This document shows, piece by piece, positions 22,762 through 35,098 of a stretch of DNA of 64,000 bases. Both the position numbers and the translations under genes were made by a program. The stretch is from Liolophura sinensis (lineage: Eukaryota; Mollusca; Polyplacophora; Chitonida; Chitonidae), in contig NC_088301.1 of the NCBI RefSeq assembly GCF_032854445.1, positions 31,153,830 through 31,217,829 on the forward strand, in the 5' to 3' direction. The first letter of the stretch is position 1; each line of letters begins with the position of its first letter. The notes beneath the pieces were generated by a model that saw only the letters and a list, made by a program, of their open reading frames with translations, made no database searches and was not told where the DNA came from.

Positions 22762-23163
22762 CTGAAACAATTTATTTGATTTATTTTATTTGATTGTTAT
22801 TTAATGTCATACTCAAGAATAGTTCACCCATTTTAAACAGTACAGTCAGTCAGGTTTATTGATGGAGAAAACTGAATGACTCTGGTATAAACCACCACAC
22901 TTTCCTAAAACCGCCTGTAAAAGACCAATTCAAAGGTCTGCAAAACACAGAGCAAGTGAGTAGCTTAGCCTGGGTCAAAATTGTGGGTCAAACACAGAAG
23001 TTAGAGTATGCAGATAATTTTAATACATCAGAACTATTCACTGAGAATGTTTATGTGTGTAGTGATGTGGATGATGTCAATGTAGAACCTCCCCTCGGCA
23101 GAATGAACATGTAAAATCCATGAACAGATAATGGGACTGTGGTGGAGGAATTTAAGCACTTAC
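22762..23163 (-). other. Intron with a decayed dispersed repeat
   Basis: The part at about 22,775-22,960 ('tgattgttatttaatgtcat', 'aaaccaccac') is a worn copy of the repeat also seen at 10.5 and 18.4 kb. Nothing else is seen. Confidence 0.75.
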
Positions 23164-23313
23164 TATAGTCCTCTGTGTAAATGTTGATATTTTCCAAGGC
23201 CACTGGCTTATCAAGTGCATGGTAAACTTGTGAGGTAAAAGAGTCAAACTCTTCCACAGATCCATTTTGTAAGATCATAGGCTGGCCATCCATTGACAAT
23301 TGGTTTGACTGAG
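23164..23313 (-). CDS. MPDZ: MPDZ exon: PDZ3-PDZ4 linker
   Basis: This exon of 150 bases has acceptor GTTTCAG and donor TATA|GTAAGT, in phase 1 and out in phase 1. It encodes a linker beginning AQSNQLSMDGQPMILQ, with an acidic, Phe-containing middle (VEEFDSFTSQVYHALDKP) and ending NIYTEDY. It has no domain of its own. It is accepted because its phase fits both neighbours, its frame is open, and a linker of about this size is expected between PDZ3 and PDZ4. The 29-bp tandem array starts less than 200 bases upstream, in the adjoining intron. Confidence 0.82.
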
Positions 23314-23495
23314 CTGAAACAAACAAAAGGATATGCAAAGCCTTTAATCTTTTCTGTCATTTATTTTATAAGCATGATTCTCTGGCTAGGAACAATTATA
23401 TCCCATGATCCAAAAATGCAATGGTCCTGTATAGTCCATGAGAGATGTTTGGTGTACACAATGGCTGTGACATGTCTCCTGAGTGTCAGGAGTTA

Positions 23496-23862
23496 TGTGA
23501 ATGACCATCCACTGCTAACATTTGTGTGAATGACCCTCCACTGCTAACATTTGTGTGAATGACCCTCCACTGCTAACATTTGTGTGAATGACCCTCCACT
23601 GCTAACATTTGTGTGAATGACCCTCCACTGCTAACATTTGTGTGAATGACCCTCCACTGCTAACATTTGCGTGAATGACCATCCACTGCTAACATCTGTG
23701 TGAATGACCATCCACTGCTAACATTTGTGTGAATGACCATCGACTGTTAACGTTTATGTGCATGACCATCGACTGTTAACATTTGTGTGAATGACCATCC
23801 ACTGTTAACATTTGTGTGAATGACCATCCGCTGTTAACCTTTGTGTGAATGACCATCCACTG
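23496..23862. repeat. 29-bp tandem array, 13 copies
   Basis: Units begin TGTGAATGACC at 23,496 and then every 29 bases to 23,844. Copies 2 to 6 are almost identical (CCTCCACTGCTAACATT); later copies diverge (CATCCACTGTTAACATT). The unit resembles each half of the 58-bp unit of the big array 2.3 kb further on. Confidence 0.95.
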
Positions 23863-24253
23863 ATGATGTCTATTTTTACGACTAATCACTGTTAACTTCA
23901 TGGGAAGTGTCAACAACTAAGTTTCTGCAGATGAATATTACCACTGCTGAAGTTCAGGTGAGTGACCAATAATAATTACGAAACTAACCAAATCTCAGGA
24001 AGTCAGGTACAGCAACATGTAACATTAAGCTATGTTAACCAAAGCCATTTAGTTTTACAGCCACCAAAATCAGCATGCAAATATTGTACACCAATAATTA
24101 TATAATTCCATTTCAATTCCCGTGAATGACTATGCCCACTGAGTACATTCACAGTAATATCAACCCAACTTACTGTCCTTGTGAATCGCTGTGTAGTGTT
24201 ATTGTTCATGGAGTTGGCTGATTAATACCAACTGATCGATTATATATTCCTGG

Positions 24254-24349
24254 CCCTGGTTTCATGAAGCTAATGAAGCCATTAATAGAGATAAGAAAGG
24301 CACTTAGCCAAGGGCTACTTGACGCTAAGTGGACTTCATGAAACTGGGG
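24254..24349. mobile_element. Small palindromic MITE-like element
   Basis: Ends 'ccctggtttcatgaagc' and, reversed, 'ccccagtttcatgaagt' match at 14 of 17 bases. The inside also has a partial palindrome around 'cttagccaagggct'. Similar 'ccagtttcatgaag' palindromes are common in marine invertebrate DNA as far as I recall. Confidence 0.65.
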
Positions 24350-25231
24350 TCTGCACGTGGATGATTTCACGAGTGCTTCCATGAGAATGTCTAATCATCA
24401 CTACTATTCATGAGCTCTGTGACAGAAGCACTGCCTCTGGTGAACAGCTTGATGCTGAACTTTGATCTTTACATGTCAGTTATGAAAGTCATCGCAGGTA
24501 AATCCTATGAAGGTGTAAGTAGTTGACAAAAAGTGTGCCACTGGTGTCAATCTTTAACACGTTACACACAATTAACGATAACAAATCACACTACTTATGT
24601 ACGCATGTATGTACGTTTGGGGTTAAAAGTCGCACATTACTTATGTAAAAACTCCCAACTAAATAGTAGCTACACAGTAGGCATTGCAAAATACTATAAA
24701 GTATAAAAGTTATAAGTGTATTTCATAAGAACTGCCTGTCAGATGTTGTCCAAAAATGTGAGAGGAGTACTCTCCCTTGGTTTCACGGGTCCTTAAAAAA
24801 ACACAATCTCATTAACACTAAAACAAACTGCTTACTTAATACTGATCAAGTAGCTCGAATATGACTTTGTGATCAAATGTCTTAGTTTTCGCCTGCTCTA
24901 TTTTCTTTCTTTTTTAATACATACGTTTGAGTTGCATGCAGTAGTAAGTAACTATACATTAAGCCTACATGTACATGTAATTTCATTCTTGGGATATTTG
25001 TTTTAACTTATATCCTCACTTATTTAAATCACCATTGTATAAGTGAAATAATCTTGAGAACACATAACATACCGATCACATAACTATTTATTTAAACTAG
25101 TAATTATCGGAGCACACTTCTACTCTAATTTAGACAATGTTAAAAACTGAGAGGTCAAAATATGGCCTTCACGTATCTTGAGCGTGGCGCTAAATGTACA
25201 GGTAGACACCAATCATACCTAGGTACATGTA

Positions 25232-25523
25232 CATATATGTACATTTATTTATTTATCTGATTGGTGTTTTACGCTGTACTCAAGAATATTTCACTTATAC
25301 TACGACGGCCAGCATTATGGTGGGAGGAAAACCGGGCAGAGCCCGGGATAAACCCACGGCCATCTGCAGGTTGCTGACAGACCTTCCCACTTACGATCGG
25401 AGAGGAAGCCAGCATGAGCTGGACTTGAACTCACAGCGACCCCATTGGTGAGAGACTCCTGGGTTCTTACGCTGTGCTAGCGCGATAACCAAATGAGCCA
25501 CAGAGGCCCCCCATATATGTACA
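25232..25523 (-). mobile_element. Full-length tRNA-derived SINE (family 1) with 12-bp target-site duplication
   Basis: The element spans 25,244-25,511, flanked by identical CATATATGTACA at 25,232-25,243 and 25,512-25,523. On the minus strand it starts GGGGCCTCTGTGGCTCATTT (A box TGGCTCATTTGG), has a B-box-like GAGTTCAAGTCC and a conserved body, and ends in (AAAT)n. It looks like a typical Pol III transcribed SINE moved by a LINE. It may belong to the molluscan V-SINE group (RUDI-like), a guess from memory. Confidence 0.93.
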
Positions 25524-25839
25524 GGATAAAAAGGTAAATGTATATGTCTGTATAGTCAGGCTGTGGGAAGGACAGGTGAAGAAAACAATTTAGAATGATC
25601 TAAATCAGGATTTTCCAAACACCTCACCAAGTGTTTTATTTAAAAAGGCAATAGTTTAATGGGACACCGAATAGTTGCTGATTGGCTTGTGTGAGGGATA
25701 GGCGAGTCCAGGCTCTGTCTGGTCTAAGGTAAATTTTAGTTATGCCAGATTTATTCTAACATGACCAATATTCTGCAGGGTGTAATCCTGGAAATCCCAC
25801 TAAGTGTTGATTATGTGTCTCTTCAGTATTAAACACACA

Positions 25840-26124
25840 GTTATTATAACCACTGTGCTGTGGTGAGCGCTACTAACAGACATTAATTTGCCAACACTCT
25901 GATCCTGAGACATCGAACTTTTACCACCAAATGTGCTTTCAATACACAGTTTTAATGTTGATCTACCCTGCTGGACAAGTACATGCTTATATGAATTATT
26001 TAGGGCTGCGGATGCCCATTGTCACTATTCATGCGAAAAACTATACTCAACTGTTCTTGGATGTAAAGACTAATCCTACTTACTCTTCATGTGAAGCAGT
26101 GCTCTACGCTTCATATGAAAAACT
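25840..26124. repeat. Decayed lead-in to the 58-bp array
   Basis: Loose copies of the array motif ('aaccactgtgctgt', 'ttcatgtgaagcagtg') can be seen, with spacing no longer regular. Confidence 0.5.
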
Positions 26125-28479
26125 ACCACCCCCCAGTCAGTGTTCATGTGAATGACTACCCCACTGTTGATCTTTATACGAATGACCACCCCACTGTTGA
26201 TCTTTACACGAAGGACAGCCCCCCAGTTACTGTTCTTGTGAAGGACTACCCCACTGTTGCTCTATACATATTAGGCAGCCCCCAGTTATGTTCATGTGAA
26301 GGACTTCCCCACAGTTAATCTTTATATGAAGGATATCCCCCATGTGAAGGACTACCCCCACTGTTGGTCTTTACATATACGGTAGCTCCCAGTTACTGTT
26401 CATATGAAGGACTACCTCACTGTTGCTCTTTACATATTGGACAACTCCCAGTTACTATTCATGTGAAGGTCTACCCCACTGTTGATCTTTACATGAAGGA
26501 CAGCCCACAGTTACTGTCCATGTGAAGGACTTCCCCACTGTTGCTGTTTACATATAGGACAGCCCCCAGTTACTGTTCATATGAAGGACTACCCCACTGT
26601 TGATCTTTACATGAACGACAGCCCCCAGTTACTGTTCATGTGAAGGACTTCCCCACTGTTGATCTTTACATATAGGACAGCTCCCAGTTACTGTTCATAT
26701 GAAGGACTTCCCCACTGTTGATCTTTACATGAAGGGCAGCCCCCAGTTACTGTTCATGTGAAGGACTTCCCCACTGTTGATCTTTACATATAGGATGGCC
26801 CCCAGTTACTGTTCATGTGAAGGACTACCCCCACTGTTGATCTTTACATGAAGGACAGCCCACAGTTACTGTTCATGTGAAGGACGTCCCCACTGTTGAT
26901 CTTTACATATAGGATGGCCCCCAGTTACTGTTCATGTGAAGGACTACCCCACTGTTGGTCTCACTATGAAGACAGTCCCCAGTTACTGTTCATGTGAAGG
27001 TCTAACCCACTGTTGATCTTCACATGAAGGACAGCCCCCAGTTACTGTTCATGTGAAGGTCTACCCCACTGTTGATCTTTACATATAGGACAGCCCCCAG
27101 TTACTGTTCATGTGAAGGTCTACCCCACTGTTGGTCTCACTATGAAGACAGCCCCCAGTTACTGTTCATGTGAAGGTCTACCCCACTTTTGATCTTTACA
27201 TGAAGGACAGCCCACAGTTACTGTTCATGTGAAGGACTACCCCACTGTTGATCTTTACATACAGGACAGCCCACAGTTACTGTTCATGTGAAGGTCTACC
27301 CCACTGTTGGTCTCACTATGAAGACAGTCCCCAGTTACTGTTCATGTGAAGGACTACCCCACTTTTGATCTTTACATGAAGGACAGCCCCCAGTTACTGT
27401 TCATGTGAAGGACTTCCCCACTGTTGATCTTTACATATAGGATGGCCCCCAGTTACTGTTCATGTGAAGGTCTACCCCACTGTTGATCTTTACATATAGG
27501 ACAGCTCCCAGTTACTGTTCATGTGAAGGTCTACCCCACTGCTGATCTTTACATGAAGGACAGCCCCCAGTTACTGTTCATGTGAAGGACTTCCCCACTG
27601 TTGATCTTTACATATAGGATGGCCCCCAGTTACTGTTCATGTGAAGGACTACTCCACTATTGATCTTTACATGAAGGACACCCCCCTAGTTAGCGTTCAT
27701 GTGAAGGACTTCCCCACTGTTGATCTTTACATATAGGATGGCCCCCAGTTACTGTTCATGTGAAGGTCTACCCCACTGTTGATCTTTACATGAAGGACAG
27801 CCCACAGTTACTGTTCATGTGAAGGACTTCCCCACTGTTGATCTTTACATATAGGATGGCCCCCAGTTACTGTTCATGTGAAGGACTACCCCACTGTTGA
27901 TCTTTACATATAGGACAGCTCCCAGTTACTGTTCATGTGAAGGTCTACCCCACTGTTGATCTTTACATACAGGACAGCCCCCAGTTACTGTTCATGTGAA
28001 GGTCTACCCCACTGTTGGTCTCACTATGAAGACAGTCCCCAGTTACTGTTCATGTGAAGGTCTACCCCACTGTTGGTCTCACTATGAAGACAGTCCCCAG
28101 TTACTGTTCATGTGAAGGTCTACCCCACTGTTGATCTTTACATATAGGATGACCCCCAGTTACTGTTCATGTGAAGGACTACCCCACTGTTGATCTTTAC
28201 ATATAGGACAGCTCCCAGTTACTGTTCATGTGAAGGACTTCCCCACTGTTGGTCTCACTATGAAGACAGTCCCCAGTTAGCGTTCATGTGAAGGACTTCC
28301 CCACTGTTGATCTTTACATGAAGGACAGCCCCCAGTTGCTGTTCATGTGAAGGTCTACCCCACTGTTGATCTTTACATATAGGACAGCCCCCAGTTACTG
28401 TTCATGTGAAGGACTACCCCACTGTTGATCTTTACATACAGGACAGCCCCCAGTTACTGTTCATGTGAAGGGCTACCCC
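26125..28479. repeat. 58-bp tandem array (variable part)
   Basis: About 40 units, each made of two related halves: one around 'catgtgaaggactaccccac' plus 'tgttgatcttta', the other around 'catgaaggacagcccccagt' plus 'tactgtt'. Units differ by substitutions and interchangeable half-unit variants (tacatgaaggacag, tacatataggacag, tcactatgaagacag). Nearly every unit has TCATGTGA. Nothing like unique spacers is present. Confidence 0.93.
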
Positions 28480-29085
28480 ACTGTTAATCTTTATATGGAG
28501 GACACCCCCCAGTTAGCGTTCATGTGAAGGACTACCCCACTGTTAATCTTTATATGGAGGACACCCCCCAGTTAGCGTTCATGTGAAGGACTACACCACT
28601 GTTAATCTTTATATGGAGGACACCCCCCAGTTAGCGTTCATGTGAAGGACTACCCCACTGTTAATCTTTATATGGAGGACACCCCCCAGTTAGCGTTCAT
28701 GTGAAGGACTACACCACTGTTAATCTTTATATGGAGGACACCCCCCAGTTAGCGTTCATGTGAAGGACTACCCCACTGTTAATCTTTATATGGAGGACAC
28801 CCCCCAGTTAGCGTTCATGTGAAGGACTACCCCACTGTTAATCTTTATATGGAGGACACCCCCCAGTTAGCGTTCATGTGAAGGACTACCCCACTGTTAA
28901 TCTTTATATGGAGGACACCCCCCAGTTAGCGTTCATGTGAAGGACTACCCCACTGTTAATCTTTATATGGAGGACACCCCCCAGTTAGCGTTCATGTGAA
29001 GGACTACCCCACTGTTAATCTTTATATGGAGGACACCCCCCAGTTAGCGTTCATGTGAAGGACTACACCACTGTTGCTCTTAATA
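28480..29085. repeat. 59-bp tandem array (homogenised part)
   Basis: Ten nearly identical units with 'ttagcgttcatgtgaagg' at 28,513 and then every 59 bases to 29,044. The only visible variation is CCCC/CACC in 'ctacnccactg'. It follows directly from the more variable array and is likely its youngest part. Confidence 0.93.
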
Positions 29086-29565
29086 CTAAGGACAATGATC
29101 ATGTGAATGAATGCTTTGTTTTTTTCAATACCGTAAATCTTAAACCATTTCAACAAATACAGCAATTTTTTCAGTGGAATTTATGCATGCAGTTATTATG
29201 AAAACGATGCTAAAAATGACTTGTTTGTGTCAATAAATGTGCAAGCCTAATAAAACTGTCCACAATATTTCTCTACACTCCCCAGTTATCTCAGAATGTT
29301 TCAAAATACTGGTCCCAGAGGCAGTTGAAAAAGTTGAAGAATTAGGTTAGTTTTTTGAAAAACTGTATTAACTTATTTTTTTCTTAATCTTAACTCTTAC
29401 CACTGCTTTCATGTCAACCTCTGACTGGCTCTGAAAGGGCAATATCTACATAATGACCAATATGTCTCAGGTTACAAAGTTAATCTCCTATCACCGTTCA
29501 ATATGACCTATTGAGTGTAAAAGGAAAACTGACAGTTTTCCACTAAAGATTAGGCAAATTTATTT

Positions 29566-29665
29566 GATTCAGTTTGGTGATTTATGCTGTACTCAAGAAC
29601 ATTTCACGTGTAAGACAGTGGCCTGCATAGTGGTGGAAGGAAACCCAGCAGAACCCTGGGGAAAG
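29566..29665 (-). mobile_element. Decayed SINE fragment (family 1)
   Basis: 'ggtgatttatgctgtactca' followed by 'gtggtggaaggaaaccc' is a worn tail-side piece of the family 1 SINE. Confidence 0.7.
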
Positions 29666-32499
29666 GCAAATTTATAGCAAACCACATTTGCTACTTGTTA
29701 CTCAGCGTGTTGTATGGTATGAAAGTCTGGTATGTATGTACATCTCAATCATGATGACAGATGTGTGCCCCCAAACATTCTAAGATGTCACTGGTGCACC
29801 AGTGTGTACATGCACAAATTATCAGTGAGGAAAATCTTCTAAGTTTTCATCTTGTTTGAACTGAGAGAATTGAATATGTTTTCTACTCCTTGAAATGTAT
29901 CATACATTATACTGATTTGGCAAACAAATTACATCCAGTGCCACACTGTGTCCATTTTCACAATGTGTCACAAATATTAATTCAGCCATCATTCAATACG
30001 CAACACTTGTAACATGATAACAACAATAGTGTTTTGGAACATCAGACATTTCCTTGAATTTTTATGAGACACAGCCGTTTCAGGAAGCACAAAATCCCTG
30101 AGAGTAAAATTCTGTCCCAGACCCGTGAGGCCAATGGGTCTAACATTCCTGTATCAATATGCCCACGAATCCTACATCAATGTGTCCAATAGCCCTGTTA
30201 TAATGTTCTCAATGGAACCTCATCAATGTGTTCAAGAACCTGAATTATATGTACAAGAGCCTGAACTATGCTGGTATACATAAGGACACGCAAAAGAATT
30301 ACCGGTACCTGTTTCCCACCATACACCTCATGACAAATCAGACATTCTGCTCTTTATATCATTTTTATAATATTTTTTGATAAATGTATCTCTGAAAATG
30401 CATTTTACCTAAAACAGTACACATTTTAAATTAAAAAGAAAAAGAAAACCAGCACCAATTATTAAGTCAGGACAGGTGGAGGTGGAAAACAAACAATTTT
30501 TTTGTGGCCTGGCTGGGTGCTTGGATTCCATTTAAAGCCAATGGTGCTTTAGACAAAACAGAATCGATACCACAATATGCATATGGCATATTAGAAGACC
30601 TGCTGCTGTGCTAGTATATAGGCAATGGCAAGTTAAGTCAATAAAGCACAAAATAATAAAATATTTAAATGTAAATCTTTAATTCATTTTATACAACCAA
30701 TGTACTAAACCTCCTATATTTCAAACAGTGCACTTTAAAAACTTTAACAATTATGAAAACACTATATGTATACATAAATACACATAAACACCTACTAACT
30801 TAATGCTTGCAAATAAATAATCTGAAAAGAAACTTGCACTAATTTTCACCATACCAGCAGTCACAAATGTATTTAGTATACATTTATAGATCCACATACA
30901 TATGCAGACATATCCAATTATCCATAACTAACATCTTCTGTGGAATAGAATGGCAATCTCATAATAAATTAAACACATTTAAAGAGGCATTTCTACAAAG
31001 ACATATTAGGGATACTGTAATCATCGTTTTTCAATAAAAATTAAAGTTTACCAGTGTTATAAACAGCTGCACATTCATAAAGATATCAGCAAAACGGTGT
31101 GAACAAACCACCCAGCATCCGCTGTCTCACTTTAGCACACTCATATTATACAGGTTGATCGGATTTCTCACATCCAAATATGACATGGAGCTATACATTC
31201 TACAATGATCAAAGATGCTAGGTTTTTTTTTATGATCTGCAAGTTGTGACCAGTATCCAACATATCAGTTCACGCAATTCAGGGAATAGATATGGAAGTG
31301 CGAATGGGTCTCAAAATGCATCCCAACAGACAATTCGCTACCATACATGTGACGAACATATCGTTCATGGGCATAATGTCAGTGAGATGAATGTGAACGA
31401 ACAAAGAGAGAACTTAGTCTAATGACCATGATGACAATGACTGAAGAACGATGACAAAGGCATCAGTTTTATACTCAAGTGGGTACGTTTACAGACATGC
31501 AAAACAAGACATCACCTTCCCAATTCACGCCAGTCACATCACATGCTGCTGCACCTGTTGTTGCCTGACAAGGCTAGGTGGCTTGAAGGTACTTTATAGT
31601 TACATGTGTAGCTGTTCCATTAAATTTTGGGTTTTGCACTACAAATTTTGGCAGATTCTCAAAGGACAACTACAAAAGGCATCACAATGTTCAGCACTTA
31701 ACACACTGGTCAACAACTGTTCAACACACAAACAGGTGAAATAAGCTGAACACTCACAAAGCAGTGTGAGTGAAACCAAATTGTGTACAGCATGAATAAC
31801 AAAAGATGTTTGCTTGTTCATGCTGAAGACTGAGAGTACAACGTACGTTCAACAAAGAAATCTGGCTCAGTACCTAGGAATTCCAGAGATAACCCAGATA
31901 TCAACAAAAGTGAATGGAGAATTCATTACTTATGAGAAACAGATTTCAGAGATGCACTAGAGATGTGTGCCAATCTGTGAAAGTTAACTGCTACACGACT
32001 GAGAGCTCTTTGGATAGGTCTAAGCATCCCAGGCTATGGGAGCCGTGAATGTATAGGAAAACTGAATGTAGTGATTATAACATGTACATAAAGCATGCAA
32101 AGCACAATGTAGGTCACCTCAAATAAGTATGCATGTTCAAATAAATATGCATGTTCAAATAATTATTCACGTTCAGAAAATATTCGCGTTCAAATAAATA
32201 AACTATAATGAAGCGAAGGTCTTCTCCCTCCATAGTATGTTCATTCACGTTCAAAGGAAACAAATTCTCGGCATGTAACTTCTACCTCAAGCCACATCTA
32301 CAACAACAATTAAGTCACAGATACATCTGTTTTTAATACAGGCTCTTGTAACGCTTCTTGCACTGTCTTGTCTTCTTGCCAAGAATAACCAGACTGAAAT
32401 GCTAAGGTGACATAAGCCTTGGGCATCTATTCAATACATTTTTGCCACCTGTGGCCACTACACAAACAAATTCACCATCTGCGGATGCCTTCCTGTGCC

Positions 32500-33060
32500 C
32501 TGTGTCTGCATGAACGTGTTAACGAGTGTCATTACCATCAGCATATAAGTGAATATGCCATCCCAGTATACCTCTTCTCAATGTCAACAAGTGTCATTAC
32601 AATCAGCATATACACTGTACTGTAAGTGAATATGCCTTCCCAATGAACCTCTTCTCCATGTCAACAAGTGTCATTACAATCAGCATGTGAATATGCCTTC
32701 TTAGTGAACCTCTTCTCAATGTCAACAAGTGTCATTACAATCAGCATGTGAAAATGCCTTCCCATTGAACCTCTTCTCAATATCAACAGGTGTCATCACC
32801 ATCAGCAGAAAAATGAATATGCCTTCCCAGTGAACCTCTTCTCAATGTCAACAAGTGTCATTACCATTAGCATATATACCTAAATATGCCTTAACAGTTT
32901 ACATCTTCCCCATGTTAACAACTGTCAGTACCATCAGCATATAACTGAATATACCTCCCCAGTTTACATCTTCTCCAGGTCAGCAAGTGTCATTACATTG
33001 TACCATCAGCTTGTAGGTGTATATACCTTACAGGTGTACAGATTCTCAATGTGACACACT
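32500..33060. repeat. Degenerate tandem array, unit about 60-75 bp
   Basis: The core 'caacaagtgtcattaca' plus 'atcagca' followed by 'gaatatgccttccca' and 'gaacctcttctcaatg' repeats about eight times with variable unit length. Confidence 0.85.
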
Positions 33061-33352
33061 GTCATTACCATTGGCATATACTATGGGTATATACAACTTA
33101 CCAATGTCTACAACTCTTGTTCCAGGCATACCAAAATATGTCTACACACTGTATCTCTTGGATACACAGCTCATCAATGTGTCCTCACTTTGATCATCTA
33201 CTTGCTTCTTCTTCCCTCTCAGTGATATTACCAATCATATACAGCTTGAATATATGAAAACCATTTATATATTCAGTTAACACAGTTGTAAGAGGTAAAA
33301 TCTCTCTGCCGTCTCTGATACTGGTAGAGATCAACAACATGTTTTAACCTAC

Positions 33353-33488
33353 CATGGTACTGTTGTAGCTGTTCGTATTTGGGGCCATGTTTGTATCGGA
33401 TCAGCTTCAGGTGTACAATCTGCCCTGTTGTACGCAGTACGTCCACAGCTTGGTGGTTCGTAAAGCCTTGTAGTGATTGACCATCAAC
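33353..33488 (-). CDS. MPDZ: MPDZ exon: end of PDZ3
   Basis: The exon starts at acceptor TTCACAG with VDGQSLQGFTNHQAVDVLR, the alpha-B helix of PDZ3, then TTGQIVHLKLIRYKHG, and leaves the domain with a Gln/Tyr-rich tail (KYEQLQQYH). I place the donor at CATG|GTAGGT. This leaves phase 1 and joins correctly to the next exon 10 kb away, whose first two bases complete an Ala codon. The reading frame runs on past this donor to about 33,273 before a stop, so intron retention would add about 27 residues. The donor is supported by phase only. Confidence 0.88.
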
Positions 33489-34072
33489 CTGTGAAAACAC
33501 AAAAATGAATACCGTTTCACACCAAGCTGAATTCCCATTGCAATTCTTCAACCTTTCCTAGGCGACATGTAGTAAGACTGCTGGTTGTTGAACAATGCTT
33601 TGTGGTCTGGATACATAAATGTTGGGAGTACTTTTCTTTTCAACACATCATGGTGACTTAACAATCTAGTTTTTTGGAAAACACATCTACATACATGTAT
33701 ACTCACCTGCAAATAATAAAATATTTGTTGATTTATACTACATACCTACATATTATTTACAATCTTTATCATAACAAACTACAAGACCTTGAGCCAGAGA
33801 TCAGGCATGGGAATTGATGGCCAGAAAAAAGCCTGGAAATTCTAAAAAAAAGTCTGAAAATACCTCACCCTATGTCCAAATTACAGTAGCAATCACTTAT
33901 TCCGACAAAATCAGGTGCTTCTGTTTTTTTTAATTTAATCAAAAAACTATGAAATCGGCCAACTGGAAGAAAATCGGAGGTACAATTGTGCATAGTTTTA
34001 AGAGGTCTATTTAGAAATGCCTACTTCGATTTTTAGAGGTCTTTGCCTTTAAAGACCAGTCTATAAACTCAC
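33489..34072 (-). other. Intron inside PDZ3, nothing recognised
   Basis: 584 bases of AT-rich sequence, no repeat or coding signal that I can name. Confidence 0.8.
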
Positions 34073-34164
34073 CTCAACAATTTGGTCGTTGACAGCTATT
34101 CTCCCATCAACAGCTGCAGCACTGCCCTCTCCTATGCTTTTCACAAAAATACCCGATAATTCAT
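34073..34164 (-). CDS. MPDZ: MPDZ exon: middle of PDZ3
   Basis: A short exon of 92 bases (two bases completing a codon, then 30 codons) follows acceptor CCATTTCAG and precedes donor GAG|GTGAGT. It reads ELSGIFVKSIGEGSAAAVDG and then RIAVNDQIVE, the central strands and first helix of PDZ3. Human MPDZ has 'SGIFVKSITKSSAVEHDGRIQIGDQIIAVDG'. The next exon continues directly with VDGQSLQGF, so PDZ3 is spread over three exons. Confidence 0.92.
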
Positions 34165-34565
34165 CTGAAATGGAGAGAAATGTATCAGATGGAGTAATCA
34201 TCACAAAAAAAATGTATTCAATTATCCTACAATGTCCATATCATTACAAAGAAAGTGAATTTTCAGTGCACCTTAATCTTCAAAAATGTACATAAAAGCA
34301 GAAGTAATTCACTGATTTCAAGGAAATAAACGAACCTGGCTGGAAATATGCAAAATAATTCTTGTTTGAAGGAGTCAGTTACACTTGGCTGTAATGCTTG
34401 TTCAGAATTTCCATGAGGATTAACACATGTAAATGTGGCTTACATGTGAAAATCACAGTTGATGTGAATAAATTCAAGAAAGCACTCATGTGAAGTATCA
34501 CTTGAAACACCATCAAACAATGTCCAGAAAATTGTTGGATTTACTTTTTGCAACTGAAACTTTGG

Positions 34566-34608
34566 ATTTTATGGTGGCTTTTTCTGACCATATTGAGATC
34601 AATCACAT
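34566..34608. mobile_element. Fragment of MITE-like family C
   Basis: 'attttatggtggctttttct' followed by 'gaccatattg' matches the left end of the element at 16,238-16,390. Confidence 0.55.
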
Positions 34609-34929
34609 ATCAGGGTTTGGCCACTTTACACCCTAAGACTACCAGATTTCATCTTTCCAAATGCCTATACACACAGGTCTACGAACATGTTACCACCTTG
34701 AAAGCGAATGATTTCAAGCCCAAGAATCTGAGTGTGACGTCAACCTCTGGGCCACTACAGAGCACTGTAGAATTAGACCTTTCTTTACCATTTTACTCAG
34801 TTGGGAAAATTCTAAAAAACTAAATTACACTGTTTTTCCAGCCACTGTTTAATGGTTTTCCATCTGATATATATATTTTTCTTTGTCTTTAACAGACCAC
34901 AATGCATACTTCAATTTTAAGTACCCGAT

Positions 34930-35098
34930 GACCTCAACCTTTTCAGCGCAATTTATGCACACTTTTAATTTGATTTTTGAGACAAACTACTTTGGTTTGA
35001 TTGGCGCATTTCACTGCTTCACAAAAACTGTAATTTTATCAGTCTATACAGAAGAATGTCTCCAGAATATACTTGGGAGAAAAGAAAGTTGAAGAATT
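34930..35098. mobile_element. MITE-like element (family A) touching a splice donor
   Basis: It has the same orientation as the copy at 9,641-9,835, sharing 'gcaatttatgcaca' and 'cttcacaaaaactg' plus 'aattttatcagtcta'. Its end 'aaagttgaagaattt' lies immediately beside the donor hexamer (35,101-35,106) of the PDZ3 exon. Confidence 0.7.

Larger units (their letters stand above)
23314..33352 (-). other. Ten-kb intron dominated by tandem arrays
   Basis: It contains the 29-bp array (23,496-23,862), a small palindromic element (24,254-24,349), a full-length SINE with 12-bp duplications (25,232-25,523), the large 58/59-bp array (26,125-29,085) with a decayed lead-in from about 25,840, a SINE fragment (29,566-29,665) and a degenerate array at 32,500-33,060. 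The part from 29.7 to 32.4 kb is AT-rich with nothing recognised. No exon was found. Confidence 0.8.

Noticed and set aside
23496-29085. CRISPR-like regular repeats
   Set aside because: The units are contiguous tandem repeats without unique spacers and lie in an intron of an animal gene.
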